Both the position numbers and the translations under genes were made by a program. The notes under the pieces were generated by a model. The model ran no database searches. It was not told the DNA's origin and worked only from the letters and a program-made list of their open reading frames with translations. A stretch of 64,000 nt of DNA from Stutzerimonas stutzeri. GTDB taxonomy: Bacteria; Pseudomonadota; Gammaproteobacteria; Pseudomonadales; Pseudomonadaceae. Below, piece after piece: positions 24,090-34,317 of the stretch (position 1 is its first letter; every line of letters starts with the position of its first letter). The stretch covers positions 124,001 through 188,000 of the forward strand of contig NZ_JANGEY010000004.1 of NCBI RefSeq assembly GCF_024451105.1, in the 5' to 3' direction.

Positions 24090-25166
24090 ATGGCTGATTT
24101 ACCGATCGACGACCTTAACATTGCCTCCAACGAGGCGCTGATCACTCCCGAACAGCTCAAGAAGGAACTGCCCCTCACCGAGACCGCCCGCCGCACCGTG
24201 AGCGACGGCCGTCAGGTGGTGCGCGACATTCTTGATGGCAAGGACCATCGCCTGTTCGTGGTGGTCGGCCCCTGCTCGATCCACGACATCAAGGCCGCCC
24301 ACGAATACGCCGAGCGACTCAAGGGCCTGGCCGCCGAGCTGTCCGACACCCTTTACCTGATCATGCGCGTGTACTTCGAGAAGCCACGCACCACGGTCGG
24401 CTGGAAGGGTCTGATCAACGACCCCTATCTGGACGACTCGTTCAAGATCCAGGACGGCCTGCACATCGGCCGCAAGCTGCTCTGCGATCTGGCCGAGATG
24501 GGCCTGCCGACCGCCACCGAAGCGCTCGACCCGATCTCCCCGCAGTACCTGCAGGACCTGATCAGCTGGTCGGCCATCGGCGCACGCACCACCGAATCGC
24601 AGACCCACCGCGAGATGGCCTCCGGTCTGTCCTCCGCGGTCGGCTTCAAGAACGGCACCGACGGCAGCCTGACCGTGGCGATCAACGCCCTGCAGTCGGT
24701 TTCCAGCCCGCACCGCTTCCTCGGCCTCAACCAGCAGGGCCAGGTGTCGATCGTCACCACCAAGGGCAACCGCTACGGCCACGTGGTGCTGCGCGGCGGC
24801 AACGGCAAGCCCAACTACGACTCGGTCAGCGTCGCCCTCTGCGAGCAGGAACTGACCCGCGCCGGTATCCGCCCGAACGTCATGGTCGACTGCAGCCACG
24901 CCAACTCCAACAAGGATCCGGCCCTGCAGCCGCTGGTCATGGAGAACGTCGCCAACCAGATCCTCGAGGGCAACAACTCGATCGTCGGCCTGATGGTCGA
25001 AAGCAACCTGGGCTGGGGCAGCCAGTCGATCCCGAAGGACCTCTGCGACCTCAAGTACGGCGTCTCGGTCACCGACGCCTGCATCGACTGGGACAGCACC
25101 GAGAAGACCCTGCGCAGCATGCATGCCAAGCTCAGGGACGTGCTGCCCAAGCGCAAGCGCGGTTGA
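24090..25166 (+). CDS. 3-deoxy-7-phosphoheptulonate synthase (DAHP synthase, class I)
   Basis: Condenses phosphoenolpyruvate and erythrose 4-phosphate, the first step of aromatic amino acid synthesis. The 358-residue product belongs to the AroF/AroG/AroH type. Motifs are VVVGPCSIHDIKAAHEYAERL near 52-72, MRVYFEKPRTTVGWKGLINDP near 92-112, GARTTESQTHREMASGLSSAVGFKNGTDG and the metal-site DCSHANSNKDP. Which aromatic amino acid inhibits it cannot be read safely, so I give no isozyme symbol. A 13-bp terminator follows directly. Confidence 0.96.
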   Translation: MADLPIDDLNIASNEALITPEQLKKELPLTETARRTVSDGRQVVRDILDGKDHRLFVVVGPCSIHDIKAAHEYAERLKGLAAELSDTLYLIMRVYFEKPRTTVGWKGLINDPYLDDSFKIQDGLHIGRKLLCDLAEMGLPTATEALDPISPQYLQDLISWSAIGARTTESQTHREMASGLSSAVGFKNGTDGSLTVAINALQSVSSPHRFLGLNQQGQVSIVTTKGNRYGHVVLRGGNGKPNYDSVSVALCEQELTRAGIRPNVMVDCSHANSNKDPALQPLVMENVANQILEGNNSIVGLMVESNLGWGSQSIPKDLCDLKYGVSVTDACIDWDSTEKTLRSMHAKLRDVLPKRKRG

Positions 25167-25187
25167 TCGGCGCACTCGCCACAGACG

Positions 25188-25217
25188 AAAAAGCCGGACT
25201 CTCGAGTCCGGCTTTTT
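25188..25217. terminator. Bidirectional terminator after the DAHP synthase gene
   Basis: AAAAAGCCGGACT (25188-25200) pairs with AGTCCGGCTTTTT (25205-25217) around CTCG, with a U-tract on both strands. It separates the DAHP synthase gene from the convergent GNAT gene. Confidence 0.95.
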
Positions 25218-25234
25218 CGTTGTCGCGGCATGAC

Positions 25235-25531
25235 TCAGTCCTGCGCCTGCGCTTCCACATCGCGGTTGCGCTGGCGCCGCTGCATGTAGCGCTCGACATA
25301 GGAGCAGGACGGAATCACCGTGTAGCCCCGCCCCTCGGCGAACTGCAGCGCCTGCTCGGTCAGCGCCGCCGCCACTCCGCGCCCACGCAGGGCATCGGGC
25401 ACGAAAGTGCGATAGATGTCGATGGTCTGCTTGCCCAGGTCCATGTAAGACAGGTATGCACGGTAGCCATCCACCGTCACCTCGAACTGCCGGCCGGCCT
25501 GGTCGTGCCGAATGGACAGTGACTCATTCAT
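25235..25531 (-). CDS. Small GNAT-family N-acetyltransferase
   Basis: A 98-residue compact GCN5-related acetyltransferase of the YidJ / COG2388 type. The start MNESLSIRHDQAGRQFEV at 25529-25531 is preceded by AGGGGAGA, a better site than the longer frame beginning eight codons earlier. The acetyl-CoA loop is LRGRGVAAALTEQALQFAEGRG near 52-73, and VIPSCSYVERYMQR near 75-88 is the typical ending of these small members. The acceptor substrate is unknown. It is convergent with the DAHP synthase gene and shares its terminator. Confidence 0.88.
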   Translation of the reverse strand: MNESLSIRHDQAGRQFEVTVDGYRAYLSYMDLGKQTIDIYRTFVPDALRGRGVAAALTEQALQFAEGRGYTVIPSCSYVERYMQRRQRNRDVEAQAQD

Positions 25532-25934
25532 CGCGGATCTCCCCTTGCCCAGCACTGCCGCCGCACACTGAGGTCGACGGCGCTTGCAAACTTTCTACCT
25601 GAACTGAAAACAGTAGCAAAGCTCTACGAGCTCTGTCCAAGCCGGAGGCGCGAACTTCATGACAGCGCCGCGCCCCAAGAGCCCCCATGAGCAGCGGCAC
25701 GCCCAGCTTGCCCCCTGGCTGCACGGCCAGCGTCCTCCGGGCACAGGGCACGCAACCGCCCGAATACTGCTCACTTTTCAAACAACCGTGCGACAAAACA
25801 TGGAGTCAGGCAAAAAATCAGCGACGACTTGCATGGCACACGTTTACTTACTAAAAGTAATGCGTACTATATAACCCAGCCGATTTCCCGAGAGGGAAAT
25901 TGCATTACGGAAAGTCCACCCAAAGGGGAACACG
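25532..25934 (+). promoter_or_regulatory. Leader and promoter region of oprI
   Basis: 403 bases without a gene, turning AT-rich toward oprI. The likely promoter is TTTACT (25843-25848) with TACTAT (25865-25870) or the overlapping TATATA (25868-25873). The ribosome binding site AAAGGGGA lies just before the ATG at 25935. Nothing else is recognised in 25532-25800. Confidence 0.55.
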
Positions 25935-26186
25935 ATGAACAACGTTCTGAAAATTTCCGCTCTGACCCTGGCCGCCATCCTGGCTACCGGTTGCAGCAGC
26001 ATGTCCAAGGAAACCGAAGCCCGTCTGACCGCTACCGAAGACGCCGCCGCCCGCGCCCAGGCTCGTGCCGACGAAGCCTACCGCAAGGCCGACGAGGCTC
26101 TGGCTGCCGCTCAGAAGGCCCAGCAGACCGCTGACGAGGCCAACGAGCGCGCCCTGCGCATGCTGGAAAAAGCCAGCCGCAAGTAA
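25935..26186 (+). CDS. oprI: Major outer-membrane lipoprotein OprI (Lpp-like)
   Basis: An 83-residue abundant murein lipoprotein that tethers the outer membrane to peptidoglycan. The signal peptide [20 protein letters not shown] ends in a lipobox with the lipidated cysteine at residue 20. The mature part is one amphipathic coiled-coil helix with repeats rich in Ala, Glu, Lys and Arg ([20 protein letters not shown]). It ends in a C-terminal lysine (ASRK) suited to peptidoglycan attachment. The length is exactly that of Pseudomonas OprI. A strong terminator follows, and the next gene is an L,D-transpeptidase. Confidence 0.97.
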   Translation: MNNVLKISALTLAAILATGCSSMSKETEARLTATEDAAARAQARADEAYRKADEALAAAQKAQQTADEANERALRMLEKASRK

Positions 26187-26210
26187 TAGGTCGCGCGACC
26201 TTGCATTTGC

Positions 26211-26240
26211 AAAGGCCGGCCCCCACAGGGGCCGGCCTTT
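26211..26240 (+). terminator. Terminator after oprI
   Basis: AAAGGCCGGCCCC (26211-26223) pairs with GGGGCCGGCCTTT (26228-26240), followed by TTCATT. It lies 24 bases after the oprI stop. A 10-bp inverted repeat TTCATTGGCC / GGCCAATGAA (26241-26250, 26265-26274) follows immediately. Confidence 0.92.
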
Positions 26241-26275
26241 TTCATTGGCCGGGCGCCGATCCGCGGCCAATGAAA

Positions 26276-26303
26276 AACCCGCTGCGGATCTCCGCAGCGG
26301 GTT
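26276..26303 (-). terminator. Terminator after the L,D-transpeptidase gene
   Basis: On the minus strand AACCCGCTGCGGA (26303-26291) pairs with TCCGCAGCGGGTT (26288-26276), followed by TTTCATT. It lies 35 bases after the stop of the convergent L,D-transpeptidase gene. Confidence 0.9.
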
Positions 26304-26338
26304 CGCGTTCTACAGCCAACAGCCAGCGGCGGCGGCGC

Positions 26339-27295
26339 TCAATGCGTCACCACGCCGGCCAGCTCCTCGCGCGACAGGGCGATCTCCACCGGCAGGCCAT
26401 CCTCGGCGGCCACCACCTCGCGGACCACTTCCCAGTCGAGGCGCAGGCCATCCTTGAGATCCTCGCGCTTGAGCAGGGTATTGATCACCTCGGTGTGCTT
26501 GTCGACCACCGAAGGCTCGCCATGATCGTTGAGCGGAGTATGCGCCTCGAGGTAGATCTTGCCGCCGGCCACGCCGAACTTGTAGGGGACGTTGACGATG
26601 CGCACCGAGGTACCGACCGGCACCATCTTCGCCAGTTCCAGCACGTTGTGGTTGAGCATGCGGAAGCAGCCGTGACTGACCCGCATGCCGATGCCGAACT
26701 TCTTGTTCGAGCCATGGATCAGGTAGCCCGGAGTGCCCAGGGTGAACTTGAACGGCCCCAGCGGATTGTCCGGACCGGCCGGCACCACCGCCGGCAGGAT
26801 GTCGCCCTCGGCGGCGTGCTCGGCGCGAATCGAGGCCGGCGGCGTCCAGGTCGGGTTCGGGGTCTTGGCGATGATGGTGGTGGTGGTGATCGGCGAGCTC
26901 CAGCCCTCACGACCGATACCCAGCGGATAGGTGTGCACCACATCCTGCCCCTTGGGGTAGTAGTACAGCCGGTACTCGGCGAGGTTGATCACGATGCCCT
27001 CGCGCGGCCCCGGCGGCAGGATGAAGCGGGTCGGCAGGACGATCTCGGTGCCCTCGCCCGGCAGCCAGGGATCGACGCCCGGATTGGCGGCGACCATCTC
27101 CAGATAGCCGAGATCGTTGGCGGTGCCGATGTCGGCGAAGGTGTCCTCGTACTTGGCCTTGATCACCCGCACCTGGCCGACGACATCCTCGCCCGGCGGC
27201 GGCAGGGGCAGTTCCAGCGCGCTGGCAGGCGCAGCCAGCAACAGTGCGGCCAGGCTGGCCAGCAAGGGGCGAACGGCAACGACAGGCAAGAACAT
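26339..27295 (-). CDS. L,D-transpeptidase (ErfK/YbiS/YkuD family)
   Basis: Periplasmic enzyme that cross-links peptidoglycan or attaches lipoprotein to it through a catalytic cysteine. The 318-residue product begins with a signal peptide (MFLPVVAVRPLLASLAALLLA, cleavage after APASA). A LysM-like segment with YLEMVAANPGVDPWLPGEGTEIVLP follows. The YkuD core has HGSNKKFGIGMRVSHGCFRM near 220, containing the active Cys and His. The start was set at the ATG at 27293-27295; an ATG ten codons upstream lacks a ribosome binding site. Convergent adjacency to oprI strongly suggests a role in anchoring that lipoprotein. Confidence 0.93.
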   Translation of the reverse strand: MFLPVVAVRPLLASLAALLLAAPASALELPLPPPGEDVVGQVRVIKAKYEDTFADIGTANDLGYLEMVAANPGVDPWLPGEGTEIVLPTRFILPPGPREGIVINLAEYRLYYYPKGQDVVHTYPLGIGREGWSSPITTTTIIAKTPNPTWTPPASIRAEHAAEGDILPAVVPAGPDNPLGPFKFTLGTPGYLIHGSNKKFGIGMRVSHGCFRMLNHNVLELAKMVPVGTSVRIVNVPYKFGVAGGKIYLEAHTPLNDHGEPSVVDKHTEVINTLLKREDLKDGLRLDWEVVREVVAAEDGLPVEIALSREELAGVVTH

Positions 27296-27359
27296 CGGCG
27301 GTACCTGAGCAGAATGAATGGTCATTTATTGTACATCGACAACCCGGAGCGGGGAAAAT

Positions 27360-27641
27360 TCAGCGCAGCGGCCAGTCGCGCGGCAAACCGCGACGTTCGG
27401 CGCGCAGGCGCTGCAGGCACACCGAGCACAACCGACGGTCCTTGAGGATCGTCCGGTCCAGCTCTTCCCACAGCGGCTGCGCCGGCAGCAGGCTGCCGCA
27501 CAGGGTATGGTCGCCGGGATCGTCCAGCTCCAGCTGGCGAGCGACCAGATGCATGCGCACTTCCTGGCAGGCGAACAGGTCCAGCTGCTCGGCGGGGACG
27601 AGCAGCCGATAGGCATACAGGGACCAGGACTGGCGCGGCAT
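27360..27641 (-). CDS. Small conserved hypothetical protein with CxxC
   Basis: A 93-residue protein whose function I do not recognise. It begins MPRQSWSLYAYRLLVPAEQLD and has a LVARQLELDDPGDHTLCGSLLP segment in the middle. Near the C-terminus a CSVCLQRL motif and an earlier cysteine in HTLCG suggest metal or redox binding. It is a known kind of small Pseudomonas protein found beside tesA as far as I recall. It lies 59 bases downstream of tesA on the same strand and upstream of the L,D-transpeptidase, so it may be co-transcribed with tesA. Other frames over this interval are less plausible. Confidence 0.75.
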   Translation of the reverse strand: MPRQSWSLYAYRLLVPAEQLDLFACQEVRMHLVARQLELDDPGDHTLCGSLLPAQPLWEELDRTILKDRRLCSVCLQRLRAERRGLPRDWPLR

Positions 27642-27700
27642 CTGAGGCTCCGGGTGGCGCGGCGCGCAACCTTAGCCGAAAGCCTCGGGCGGGAAAAGTA

Positions 27701-28306
27701 CTAAAGCAGCGGCTGCAGGGTGGGCCAGAGATTTTCCAGCAGCACGGGCTGCGCCGCAGCGCTGGGATGGATGCCGTCGGCCTGCATCATGCCCTCGACG
27801 CCGCCCACTCCCTCGAGGAAGAACGGCACCAGCGGCACCTGTTTCTTCTGCGCCAGATCGTGGAAGACCTGCTCGAAGGCGCTGGCATAGCGCTGACCGT
27901 AGTTGGGCGGCAGCTTCATGCCCAGCAGCACCACCTTGGCGCCGGCCTCGCGGCTCTGCGCGATCATGCCGGCAAGATTCTGTTGCACTTGTCCCGGCGG
28001 CAGACCACGCAGGCCGTCGTTGCCGCCCAGCTCGATCAGCACCAGCTGCGGCGAATGGCTCTCGAGCAGCGCCGGCAGGCGCGCCAGACCGCCTGCGGTG
28101 GTGTCGCCGCTGACCGAGGCGTTCACCACCTGCCAGTGCGGCACCTCCCGCTGCAGACGCTCGGCGAGCAGACTAACCCAGCCCTGGCGGGTTTCCAGGC
28201 CGAAAGCGGCGCTGATACTATCGCCGACGACCAGCAGGGTTCCCGCCGCCGCGTTCTGCGCCAGCAGCAGCAGGCCCAGACAGCCGCGCATCAACCAGGT
28301 ACGCAT
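27701..28306 (-). CDS. tesA: Periplasmic acyl-CoA thioesterase I / lysophospholipase (TesA)
   Basis: Multifunctional esterase, thioesterase and arylesterase of the SGNH fold, exported to the periplasm. The 201-residue product has a signal peptide (MRTWLMRGCLGLLLLAQNAAAG). Block I is LLVVGDSISAAFGLE with the nucleophilic Ser, block II lies in NASVSGDTTAGGLARL, block III in ELGGNDGLRG, and block V has DGIHPSAAAQ with the catalytic Asp and His. Length and start match known Pseudomonas TesA. It is divergent from the ABC ATPase gene with only 10 bases between start codons. Confidence 0.96.
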   Translation of the reverse strand: MRTWLMRGCLGLLLLAQNAAAGTLLVVGDSISAAFGLETRQGWVSLLAERLQREVPHWQVVNASVSGDTTAGGLARLPALLESHSPQLVLIELGGNDGLRGLPPGQVQQNLAGMIAQSREAGAKVVLLGMKLPPNYGQRYASAFEQVFHDLAQKKQVPLVPFFLEGVGGVEGMMQADGIHPSAAAQPVLLENLWPTLQPLL

Positions 28307-28316
28307 CGGATACTCC

Positions 28317-28997
28317 ATGAACGCCAGCATTCTCGTCGCGCGCAACCTTAGCAAAGTGGTCCGCAGCGCGGAAGGAGCGCTGACCATCCTCGACGACCTC
28401 GGCCTCGAGCTCGCCCGCGGCGACAGTCTGGCCATCGTCGGTCGGTCCGGCTCCGGCAAATCCACCCTGCTCGGGCTGCTCGCCGGCCTCGACCGCCCAA
28501 GTGGCGGCGAGGTGCTGCTGGCCGGCCATGCGCTGTCCGCCCTGGACGAAGACCAGCGCGCCCGAGTGCGCGCCGAACACGTCGGTTTCGTGTTCCAATC
28601 GTTCCAGCTGCTCGACAGCCTCACCGCCCTGGAGAACGTCATGCTGCCGCTGGAGCTGGAAGGCCGCGACGACGCTCGGGCCTGCGCCCGCGAACTGCTC
28701 GAGCGGGTCGGCCTCGGCCGGCGCCTGAGCCACTACCCGCGCCAGCTGTCCGGCGGCGAGCAGCAACGGGTGGCCATCGCCCGCGCCTTCGTGGCAGAAC
28801 CGGACATCCTGTTCGCCGACGAGCCCACCGGCAATCTCGATGCCCAGACCGGCGAGCGGATCAGCGAGCTGCTCTTCGAGCTCAACCGCGAACACGGCAC
28901 CACCCTGGTACTGGTCACCCACGACGCCCGCCTGGCGGCACGCTGTCACCAGCAGATCCGTCTGGAAGCCGGCCGTCTGGTCGCCGACGAGAGCTGA
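28317..28997 (+). CDS. ABC transporter ATP-binding protein (YbbA-type)
   Basis: A 226-residue ATPase pairing with the next gene in a LolD/MacB/YbbA-type complex that is probably an envelope lipid or effector extractor rather than a conventional pump. Walker A is GRSGSGKST near 43-51, the Q-loop [18 protein letters not shown] follows, the signature LSGGEQQR is near 144, Walker B is [12 protein letters not shown] near 163 and the switch is VTHD. The start ATG is at 28317. The permease ATG follows one base after this gene's stop codon. The divergent tesA partner is also seen beside ybbA in E. coli. Confidence 0.93.
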   Translation: MNASILVARNLSKVVRSAEGALTILDDLGLELARGDSLAIVGRSGSGKSTLLGLLAGLDRPSGGEVLLAGHALSALDEDQRARVRAEHVGFVFQSFQLLDSLTALENVMLPLELEGRDDARACARELLERVGLGRRLSHYPRQLSGGEQQRVAIARAFVAEPDILFADEPTGNLDAQTGERISELLFELNREHGTTLVLVTHDARLAARCHQQIRLEAGRLVADES

Positions 28998-28998
28998 G

Positions 28999-31503
28999 AT
29001 GCGCAACCTGCCGCTTTCCCGCCTGCTGCATCTTTCCCTGCGCCAGCTGCTGCGCGAGGCGCGCAGCGGCGAACTGCGCGTGCTGTTCTTCGCCCTGCTG
29101 ATCGCCGTAGCCGCCAGCAGCGCCATCGGCTACTTCGGCGCCCGCCTGAACGCCGCCATGCTGCTGCGCGCCGGCGAGTTCCTCGCCGCCGACCTGGTGC
29201 TGCGCGGCAGCGCGCCGGCCAGCGCCGAGCAGATCGCCGCCGGCCGCCGGCTGAGCCTGGAGCATGCCCGTGCGGTGGAGTTCTCCAGCGTGATCGCCAC
29301 CGACCAGGCCGTGCAGCTGGCCAGCGTCAAGGCGGTCGACGCCGCCTATCCGCTGCGCGGCCAGTTGAAGAGCGCCGCGCAGCCCTACGCCGCCGAGGAG
29401 TCAGGCGGCCGACCGGCGCCGGGCGAAGCCTGGGTCGAGGCGCGCCTGCTGGCGGCCCTGGATCTGGCGATCGGCGAGCAGATCGAGGTCGGCCGCCAGG
29501 TCCTGCGCCTGACCCGCGTGTTGACCTACGAGCCGGACCGCAGCAGCGACTTCTACAGCCTGACCCCGCGCGTGCTGATCAACCTGGCCGACCTCGAGGC
29601 CACCGGCGTGGTACAGCCGGGCAGCCGGGTCGGCTACCGCGAACTGTGGCGCGGCGAGCCGGCCGCCCTGGCCGCCTACCGCCGCGAGGTGCAACCCGGT
29701 CTCGCTCCCCACCAGCGCCTGCAGGACGCCCGCGACGGCAACCGCCAGGTCGGCGGCGCCCTCGAGCGCGCCGGACGCTACCTCAACCTGGCCAGCCTCG
29801 CCGCCGTGCTGCTCGCCGGGGTCGCGGTGGCCCTGTCGGCCACCCGTTTCGCCAACCGGCGCCTCGACCTCAGCGCCATGCTGCGCTGCTTCGGCCTGAG
29901 CCGGCGCGAGGCGCTGCTGCTGTTCGGCCTGCAACTGCTGCTGCTCGGTCTGCTCGCCAGCCTGGCCGGGGCCCTGCTCGGCTGGCTGGCGCAGTTCGGT
30001 CTGTTCCGGCTGCTCGCCGACCTGCTGCCGCCGCAGATTCCCGGCGGCGGCCTGCAGCCAGCGCTGGTCGGCATGGCCACCGGTCTGGTCGCGCTGGCCG
30101 GCTTCGCCCTGCCGCCGCTGGCCGCACTGGGCCGAGTGCCGCCGCTGCGCGTACTGCGCCGCGACCTGCTGCCGCCGCCGCTGGCCAGCTGGCTGGTGTA
30201 CGCCATCGCCCTGCTGGCGCTGGGCCTGATCATGTGGTGGCTGAGCCTGGATCTGCGCCTGACCCTCGCCCTGCTCGGTGGCGGTCTGCTCGCCTGCCTG
30301 GCGCTCGGCGGCGTCTGGCTGCTGGTCCTGCGCGGCCTGCGCCGCCTGCTGGCCGATGCCGGACTGAGCTGGCGCCTGGGCCTCGGCCAGTTGCTGCGCC
30401 ACCCGCTGGCCGCGGTCGGCCAGTCGTTGGCTTTCGGTCTGATCCTGCTGGCCATGGCGCTGGTACTGCTGCTGCGCAGCGAACTGCTCGACAATTGGCG
30501 CGCGCAGTTGCCGGAGCAGGCCCCCAACAACTTCGCCCTGAACATCCTGCCGGCCGAGCGCGAGGCCTTCGCCGCGCGCATCGCCGAGCTGTCGCCGCAG
30601 CCGGCCAGCCTCTATCCGATGCTGCCCGGCCGCCTGGTGTCCATCAACGGCGAACCCGCGCGCGCAGTGGTCGCCGACGAGTCGCGCGGCGAACGTGCGG
30701 TGCGCCGCGACCTCAACCTGACCTGGTCGGCGCAACTGCCGGAAGGCAACCGGCTGCTCGCCGGGAGCTGGTGGGACGCCCTGCCGGCCGGGCACGGCCC
30801 GGCGGTGTCGGTGGAGAGCAAGCTGGCGGAGAGCCTCGGGGTGCAGCCGGGCGACCGCCTCGGCTTCGCCATCGCCGGACAGGACATCGAGGCGCGGGTC
30901 GCCAGCCTGCGCAGCGTCGACTGGGACAACTTCCAGCCCAACTTCTTCGTGATCTTCGATCCGCAGACCCTCGCCGGGCTGCCGGCCACCTACCTGACCA
31001 GCTTCTACCTGCCACCACGCTCGGAACAGGCGTTGGTCGAGCTGGCGCGCGCCTTCCCCACCGTCACCCTGCTGCAGATCGACGCGGTGCTCGCCCAACT
31101 GCGCGCCATCCTCGCCCAGGTCACCCTGGCGGTGGAGTACGTGCTGCTGTTCGTCCTCGCCGCCGGCCTGGCGGTGCTGTTCGCCGGCCTGCAGGCGACC
31201 CTCGACGAACGCATCCGCCAGGGCGCCCTGCTGCGCGCCATCGGCGCCGAGCGTGGCCTGCTGCTGCGCGCCCGACTCAGCGAGTTCGGCGTGCTCGGCG
31301 CCGGCAGCGGGCTACTCGCCGCGCTCGGCTGCGAACTGATCAGCGCCCTGCTCTACCGCGAGCTGTTCGACCTGGCCTGGCAGCCGCACCCGCTGCTCCT
31401 GCTGCTGCCGCCGCTCGGCGCCCTGCTGGTCGCCGGCGCCGGTCTGCTCGGCACCCGCCGCGCCCTCCATGCCAGCCCGCTCGTCGTGCTGCGCGAAGCC
31501 TGA
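28999..31503 (+). CDS. ABC transporter permease (YbbP-type, FtsX domains)
   Basis: An 834-residue integral membrane protein with two FtsX-like permease units, partner of the preceding ATPase. Membrane segments lie near 28-45 ([18 protein letters not shown]), 255-275, 300-330, 350-372, 400-420, 435-460 and 485-505, and three more are present toward the C-terminus ([17 protein letters not shown], then [16 protein letters not shown] and [19 protein letters not shown]). A large periplasmic MacB-like domain occupies about residues 50-240. The start ATG at 28999 leaves one base after the preceding stop. The substrate is unknown. The greB gene follows 25 bases after the stop. Confidence 0.92.
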   Translation: MRNLPLSRLLHLSLRQLLREARSGELRVLFFALLIAVAASSAIGYFGARLNAAMLLRAGEFLAADLVLRGSAPASAEQIAAGRRLSLEHARAVEFSSVIATDQAVQLASVKAVDAAYPLRGQLKSAAQPYAAEESGGRPAPGEAWVEARLLAALDLAIGEQIEVGRQVLRLTRVLTYEPDRSSDFYSLTPRVLINLADLEATGVVQPGSRVGYRELWRGEPAALAAYRREVQPGLAPHQRLQDARDGNRQVGGALERAGRYLNLASLAAVLLAGVAVALSATRFANRRLDLSAMLRCFGLSRREALLLFGLQLLLLGLLASLAGALLGWLAQFGLFRLLADLLPPQIPGGGLQPALVGMATGLVALAGFALPPLAALGRVPPLRVLRRDLLPPPLASWLVYAIALLALGLIMWWLSLDLRLTLALLGGGLLACLALGGVWLLVLRGLRRLLADAGLSWRLGLGQLLRHPLAAVGQSLAFGLILLAMALVLLLRSELLDNWRAQLPEQAPNNFALNILPAEREAFAARIAELSPQPASLYPMLPGRLVSINGEPARAVVADESRGERAVRRDLNLTWSAQLPEGNRLLAGSWWDALPAGHGPAVSVESKLAESLGVQPGDRLGFAIAGQDIEARVASLRSVDWDNFQPNFFVIFDPQTLAGLPATYLTSFYLPPRSEQALVELARAFPTVTLLQIDAVLAQLRAILAQVTLAVEYVLLFVLAAGLAVLFAGLQATLDERIRQGALLRAIGAERGLLLRARLSEFGVLGAGSGLLAALGCELISALLYRELFDLAWQPHPLLLLLPPLGALLVAGAGLLGTRRALHASPLVVLREA

Positions 31504-31528
31504 ACCCGACCGTCCGGATGTCCGACCG

Positions 31529-32026
<498 letters not shown>

Positions 32027-32029
32027 ACC

Positions 32030-33433
32030 TCAGGGCTGCAGGCGGTAGCGTTCGCGGCTGTAGGCCAGGTGGTACTTGTTGACGCTGGCGACGTAGCCGA
32101 CCACGCCCATGCCGTGACGCTCGGCGGCTACCCGCTCGACCTGGAAGAACCACTGGTTGGGATTGAACCCGCGCCGGCGCGCCTCGGCGCGCAGACTCTG
32201 CACCCGCTGCGGGCCGAGGTTGTAGGCGGCCAGGGTGAAGGCCATGCGTTCGCGCTCGTTGAACTGGGCGCTGGCGAAGTAGCGCCGGCGGATCGCCGCC
32301 AGGTATTTCGCCCCGGCCTGCACGTTACCGTCGAGGCTGGCGATGTTGCCCACGCCGACACTGCGCGCCGCCGCCGGGGTGATCTGCAGCAGGCCGATGG
32401 CGCCGCCGGCACCGCGCGCCTGGGGGTTGAGGGTCGACTCCTTGTAGGCCAGCGCGGCCAGCAGCAGCCAGTCCAGCGACTGCGCCTCGGCATGCTGCAT
32501 CAGGACCGGACGTACCCGCATCAGCCGCTGCAGCTCGATACGCCCCAGCAGCGGATGCACCTTGTAGGAACGCCGGTAGACGCGCAGGAAGGCGGCGTCC
32601 TGGTCGGCCGGCGGTCGATAGTCGCGCAGGAAGCGGTCGACGCTGGCGCGCAGGTTCGGCGCGGCGGCATGCACGTACCAACCCAGATCGCCCTCGCCCA
32701 CCTGCAGATGGCGGTCGATGCGCAGCTTCGGCAACACCCTGGCCCAGCGCTCGGCGATCGGCAACTCCACCGCGGTCATCGGCAACAGCCCGGCGTGCAC
32801 CATCTCCAGCACATCCTCCACCGCCAGGCTGGGATCTTGCCAGTCGGCGACGATCGGCGCCCTCAGCCCGCCATTGAGCCGCTGCAACGCCTCGCGCGCG
32901 GCGCTGCCGGCGGGCAGCGCCAGGCTGCGCCCGGCCAACTGCTCGACGCGCTGATAGCGGCGATTGCCCTGACGCCCCACCACCACCAGCGGCACGTCGC
33001 GCTGGATCGGCGCGCTGGCGCGTACCGGCATGCCGCGGCGCACCGCCAGCAGCTCTCCGGGCGCCACCAGGTCGCCCTCGCCGCGCAGCAGCGCGGGCAG
33101 CAGCTGTTCCTTGGGCAGCGGAATCAGCTTCAGACGCAGCTCGCGGCCGTCGCGTGCGCTGCGGTTCAGGTACTGCTCGAAGGCACGCAGGCGCCGGTAC
33201 TCGACGCCGATCGACTCGCCGCGCGCCTCGCCGGAGCTGTGCCGGCTCTGGTTGACCAGCACGCGCAACTGGCCGCTGGCGCGCACCGCGGCCAGGTCGC
33301 GGTGCGCACCGCCGTCCGCCCAGCGCTCCGGCGGGCCGGCCAGGCGCGCGCTGGCCAGCGGCGCCCAGAGCGCCAGGACGACCAGCAGCCAGACCAGACA
33401 GGCGGTCAGGCGGCTGCGGGAAAGGCTCGGCAT
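32030..33433 (-). CDS. MltF-like membrane-bound lytic murein transglycosylase
   Basis: A 467-residue protein with a signal/anchor ([21 protein letters not shown]), a solute-binding-protein-3-like domain over about residues 50-290 ([27 protein letters not shown]) and a C-terminal SLT lysozyme-like domain over about 310-467. The catalytic Glu is in [13 protein letters not shown], followed by [13 protein letters not shown] and [12 protein letters not shown] chose the ATG at 33431-33433; a longer frame begins at a TTG at 33460. It is convergent with greB with only 3 bases between stops. Confidence 0.9.
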   Translation of the reverse strand: MPSLSRSRLTACLVWLLVVLALWAPLASARLAGPPERWADGGAHRDLAAVRASGQLRVLVNQSRHSSGEARGESIGVEYRRLRAFEQYLNRSARDGRELRLKLIPLPKEQLLPALLRGEGDLVAPGELLAVRRGMPVRASAPIQRDVPLVVVGRQGNRRYQRVEQLAGRSLALPAGSAAREALQRLNGGLRAPIVADWQDPSLAVEDVLEMVHAGLLPMTAVELPIAERWARVLPKLRIDRHLQVGEGDLGWYVHAAAPNLRASVDRFLRDYRPPADQDAAFLRVYRRSYKVHPLLGRIELQRLMRVRPVLMQHAEAQSLDWLLLAALAYKESTLNPQARGAGGAIGLLQITPAAARSVGVGNIASLDGNVQAGAKYLAAIRRRYFASAQFNERERMAFTLAAYNLGPQRVQSLRAEARRRGFNPNQWFFQVERVAAERHGMGVVGYVASVNKYHLAYSRERYRLQP

Positions 33434-33507
33434 GCGGTTTAATAGACTGGTTTTCGTCAAATTCGAATTCCCTGCGGGGCATTCGGCCAGGATACGGGGC
33501 CTGCACC

Positions 33508-34311
33508 ATGCAACTGATCGACATCGGCGTCAATCTGACTCACGGCTCGTTCGCCCGCGAACGCGAGGTTTTCCTGCAGCGGGCCTGGGACGCCGGAGTG
33601 TGTCAGATGGTGCTCACCGGCACCTCGCCGGAGGACAGCGAGGCCGCCCTGGCGCTGTGCCGGGAATTCGACCCCGACGGCCGCCGGCTGTTCTGCACCG
33701 CCGGCCAGCACCCGCACGAAGCCAGCCGGTGGAACGCCGACAGCGCCCGCCGGCTGCGCACGCTGCTCGCCGAAACAGCGGTGCGCGCGGTCGGCGAATG
33801 CGGCCTGGACTTCAACCGCGACTTCTCGCCGCGCCCGCAACAGGAACGCGCGCTGGAGGAGCAACTGGCGCTGGCCTGCGAACTGGGCCGGCCGGTGTTC
33901 CTCCACGAACGTGACGCCAGCGAGCGTCTGCTGGCCATCCTGCGCGACTTCCGCGACCGCCTGCCGGCCGCGGTGGTGCACTGCTTCACCGGCGAGAGGC
34001 GCGCGCTCTACGCCTATCTGGATCTCGACCTGCACGTCGGCATCACCGGCTGGATCTGCGACGAGCGACGCGGCACCCACCTGCACGCGCTGGTCCGCGA
34101 GATCCCGGCCGGCCGCCTGATGCTGGAGAGCGACGCGCCCTACCTGCTGCCGCGCACTCTGCGGCCGCGACCGAAGCACGGCCACAACGAGCCGGCCTTC
34201 CTCGGCGCGGTGCTCGCCGAGGTGGCCCGCCACCGCGGCGAGACGCCCGAGCAACTGGCCGCGCACAGCACCGCCTGCGCGCGCGCCTTCTTCGGCCTGC
34301 CGGCGCTCTGA
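33508..34311 (+). CDS. tatD: TatD-family metal-dependent DNase
   Basis: A TIM-barrel hydrolase acting as a 3'-5' exonuclease/deoxyribonuclease in DNA fragmentation and repair. The 267-residue product opens [15 protein letters not shown], matching TatD rather than YcfH/YjjV, and has [42 protein letters not shown] and [11 protein letters not shown]. The metal-site [12 protein letters not shown] is near the C-terminal third. All the expected metal ligands are visible. It is divergent from the lytic transglycosylase gene and convergent with the CHAD gene, so it probably stands alone. Confidence 0.95.
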   Translation: MQLIDIGVNLTHGSFAREREVFLQRAWDAGVCQMVLTGTSPEDSEAALALCREFDPDGRRLFCTAGQHPHEASRWNADSARRLRTLLAETAVRAVGECGLDFNRDFSPRPQQERALEEQLALACELGRPVFLHERDASERLLAILRDFRDRLPAAVVHCFTGERRALYAYLDLDLHVGITGWICDERRGTHLHALVREIPAGRLMLESDAPYLLPRTLRPRPKHGHNEPAFLGAVLAEVARHRGETPEQLAAHSTACARAFFGLPAL

Positions 34312-34317
34312 GCGACC

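Noticed and set aside
33400-33433. LTAC lipobox in the MltF-like protein
   Set aside because: It lies before the hydrophobic stretch rather than at its end, so it is not a plausible lipidation site.
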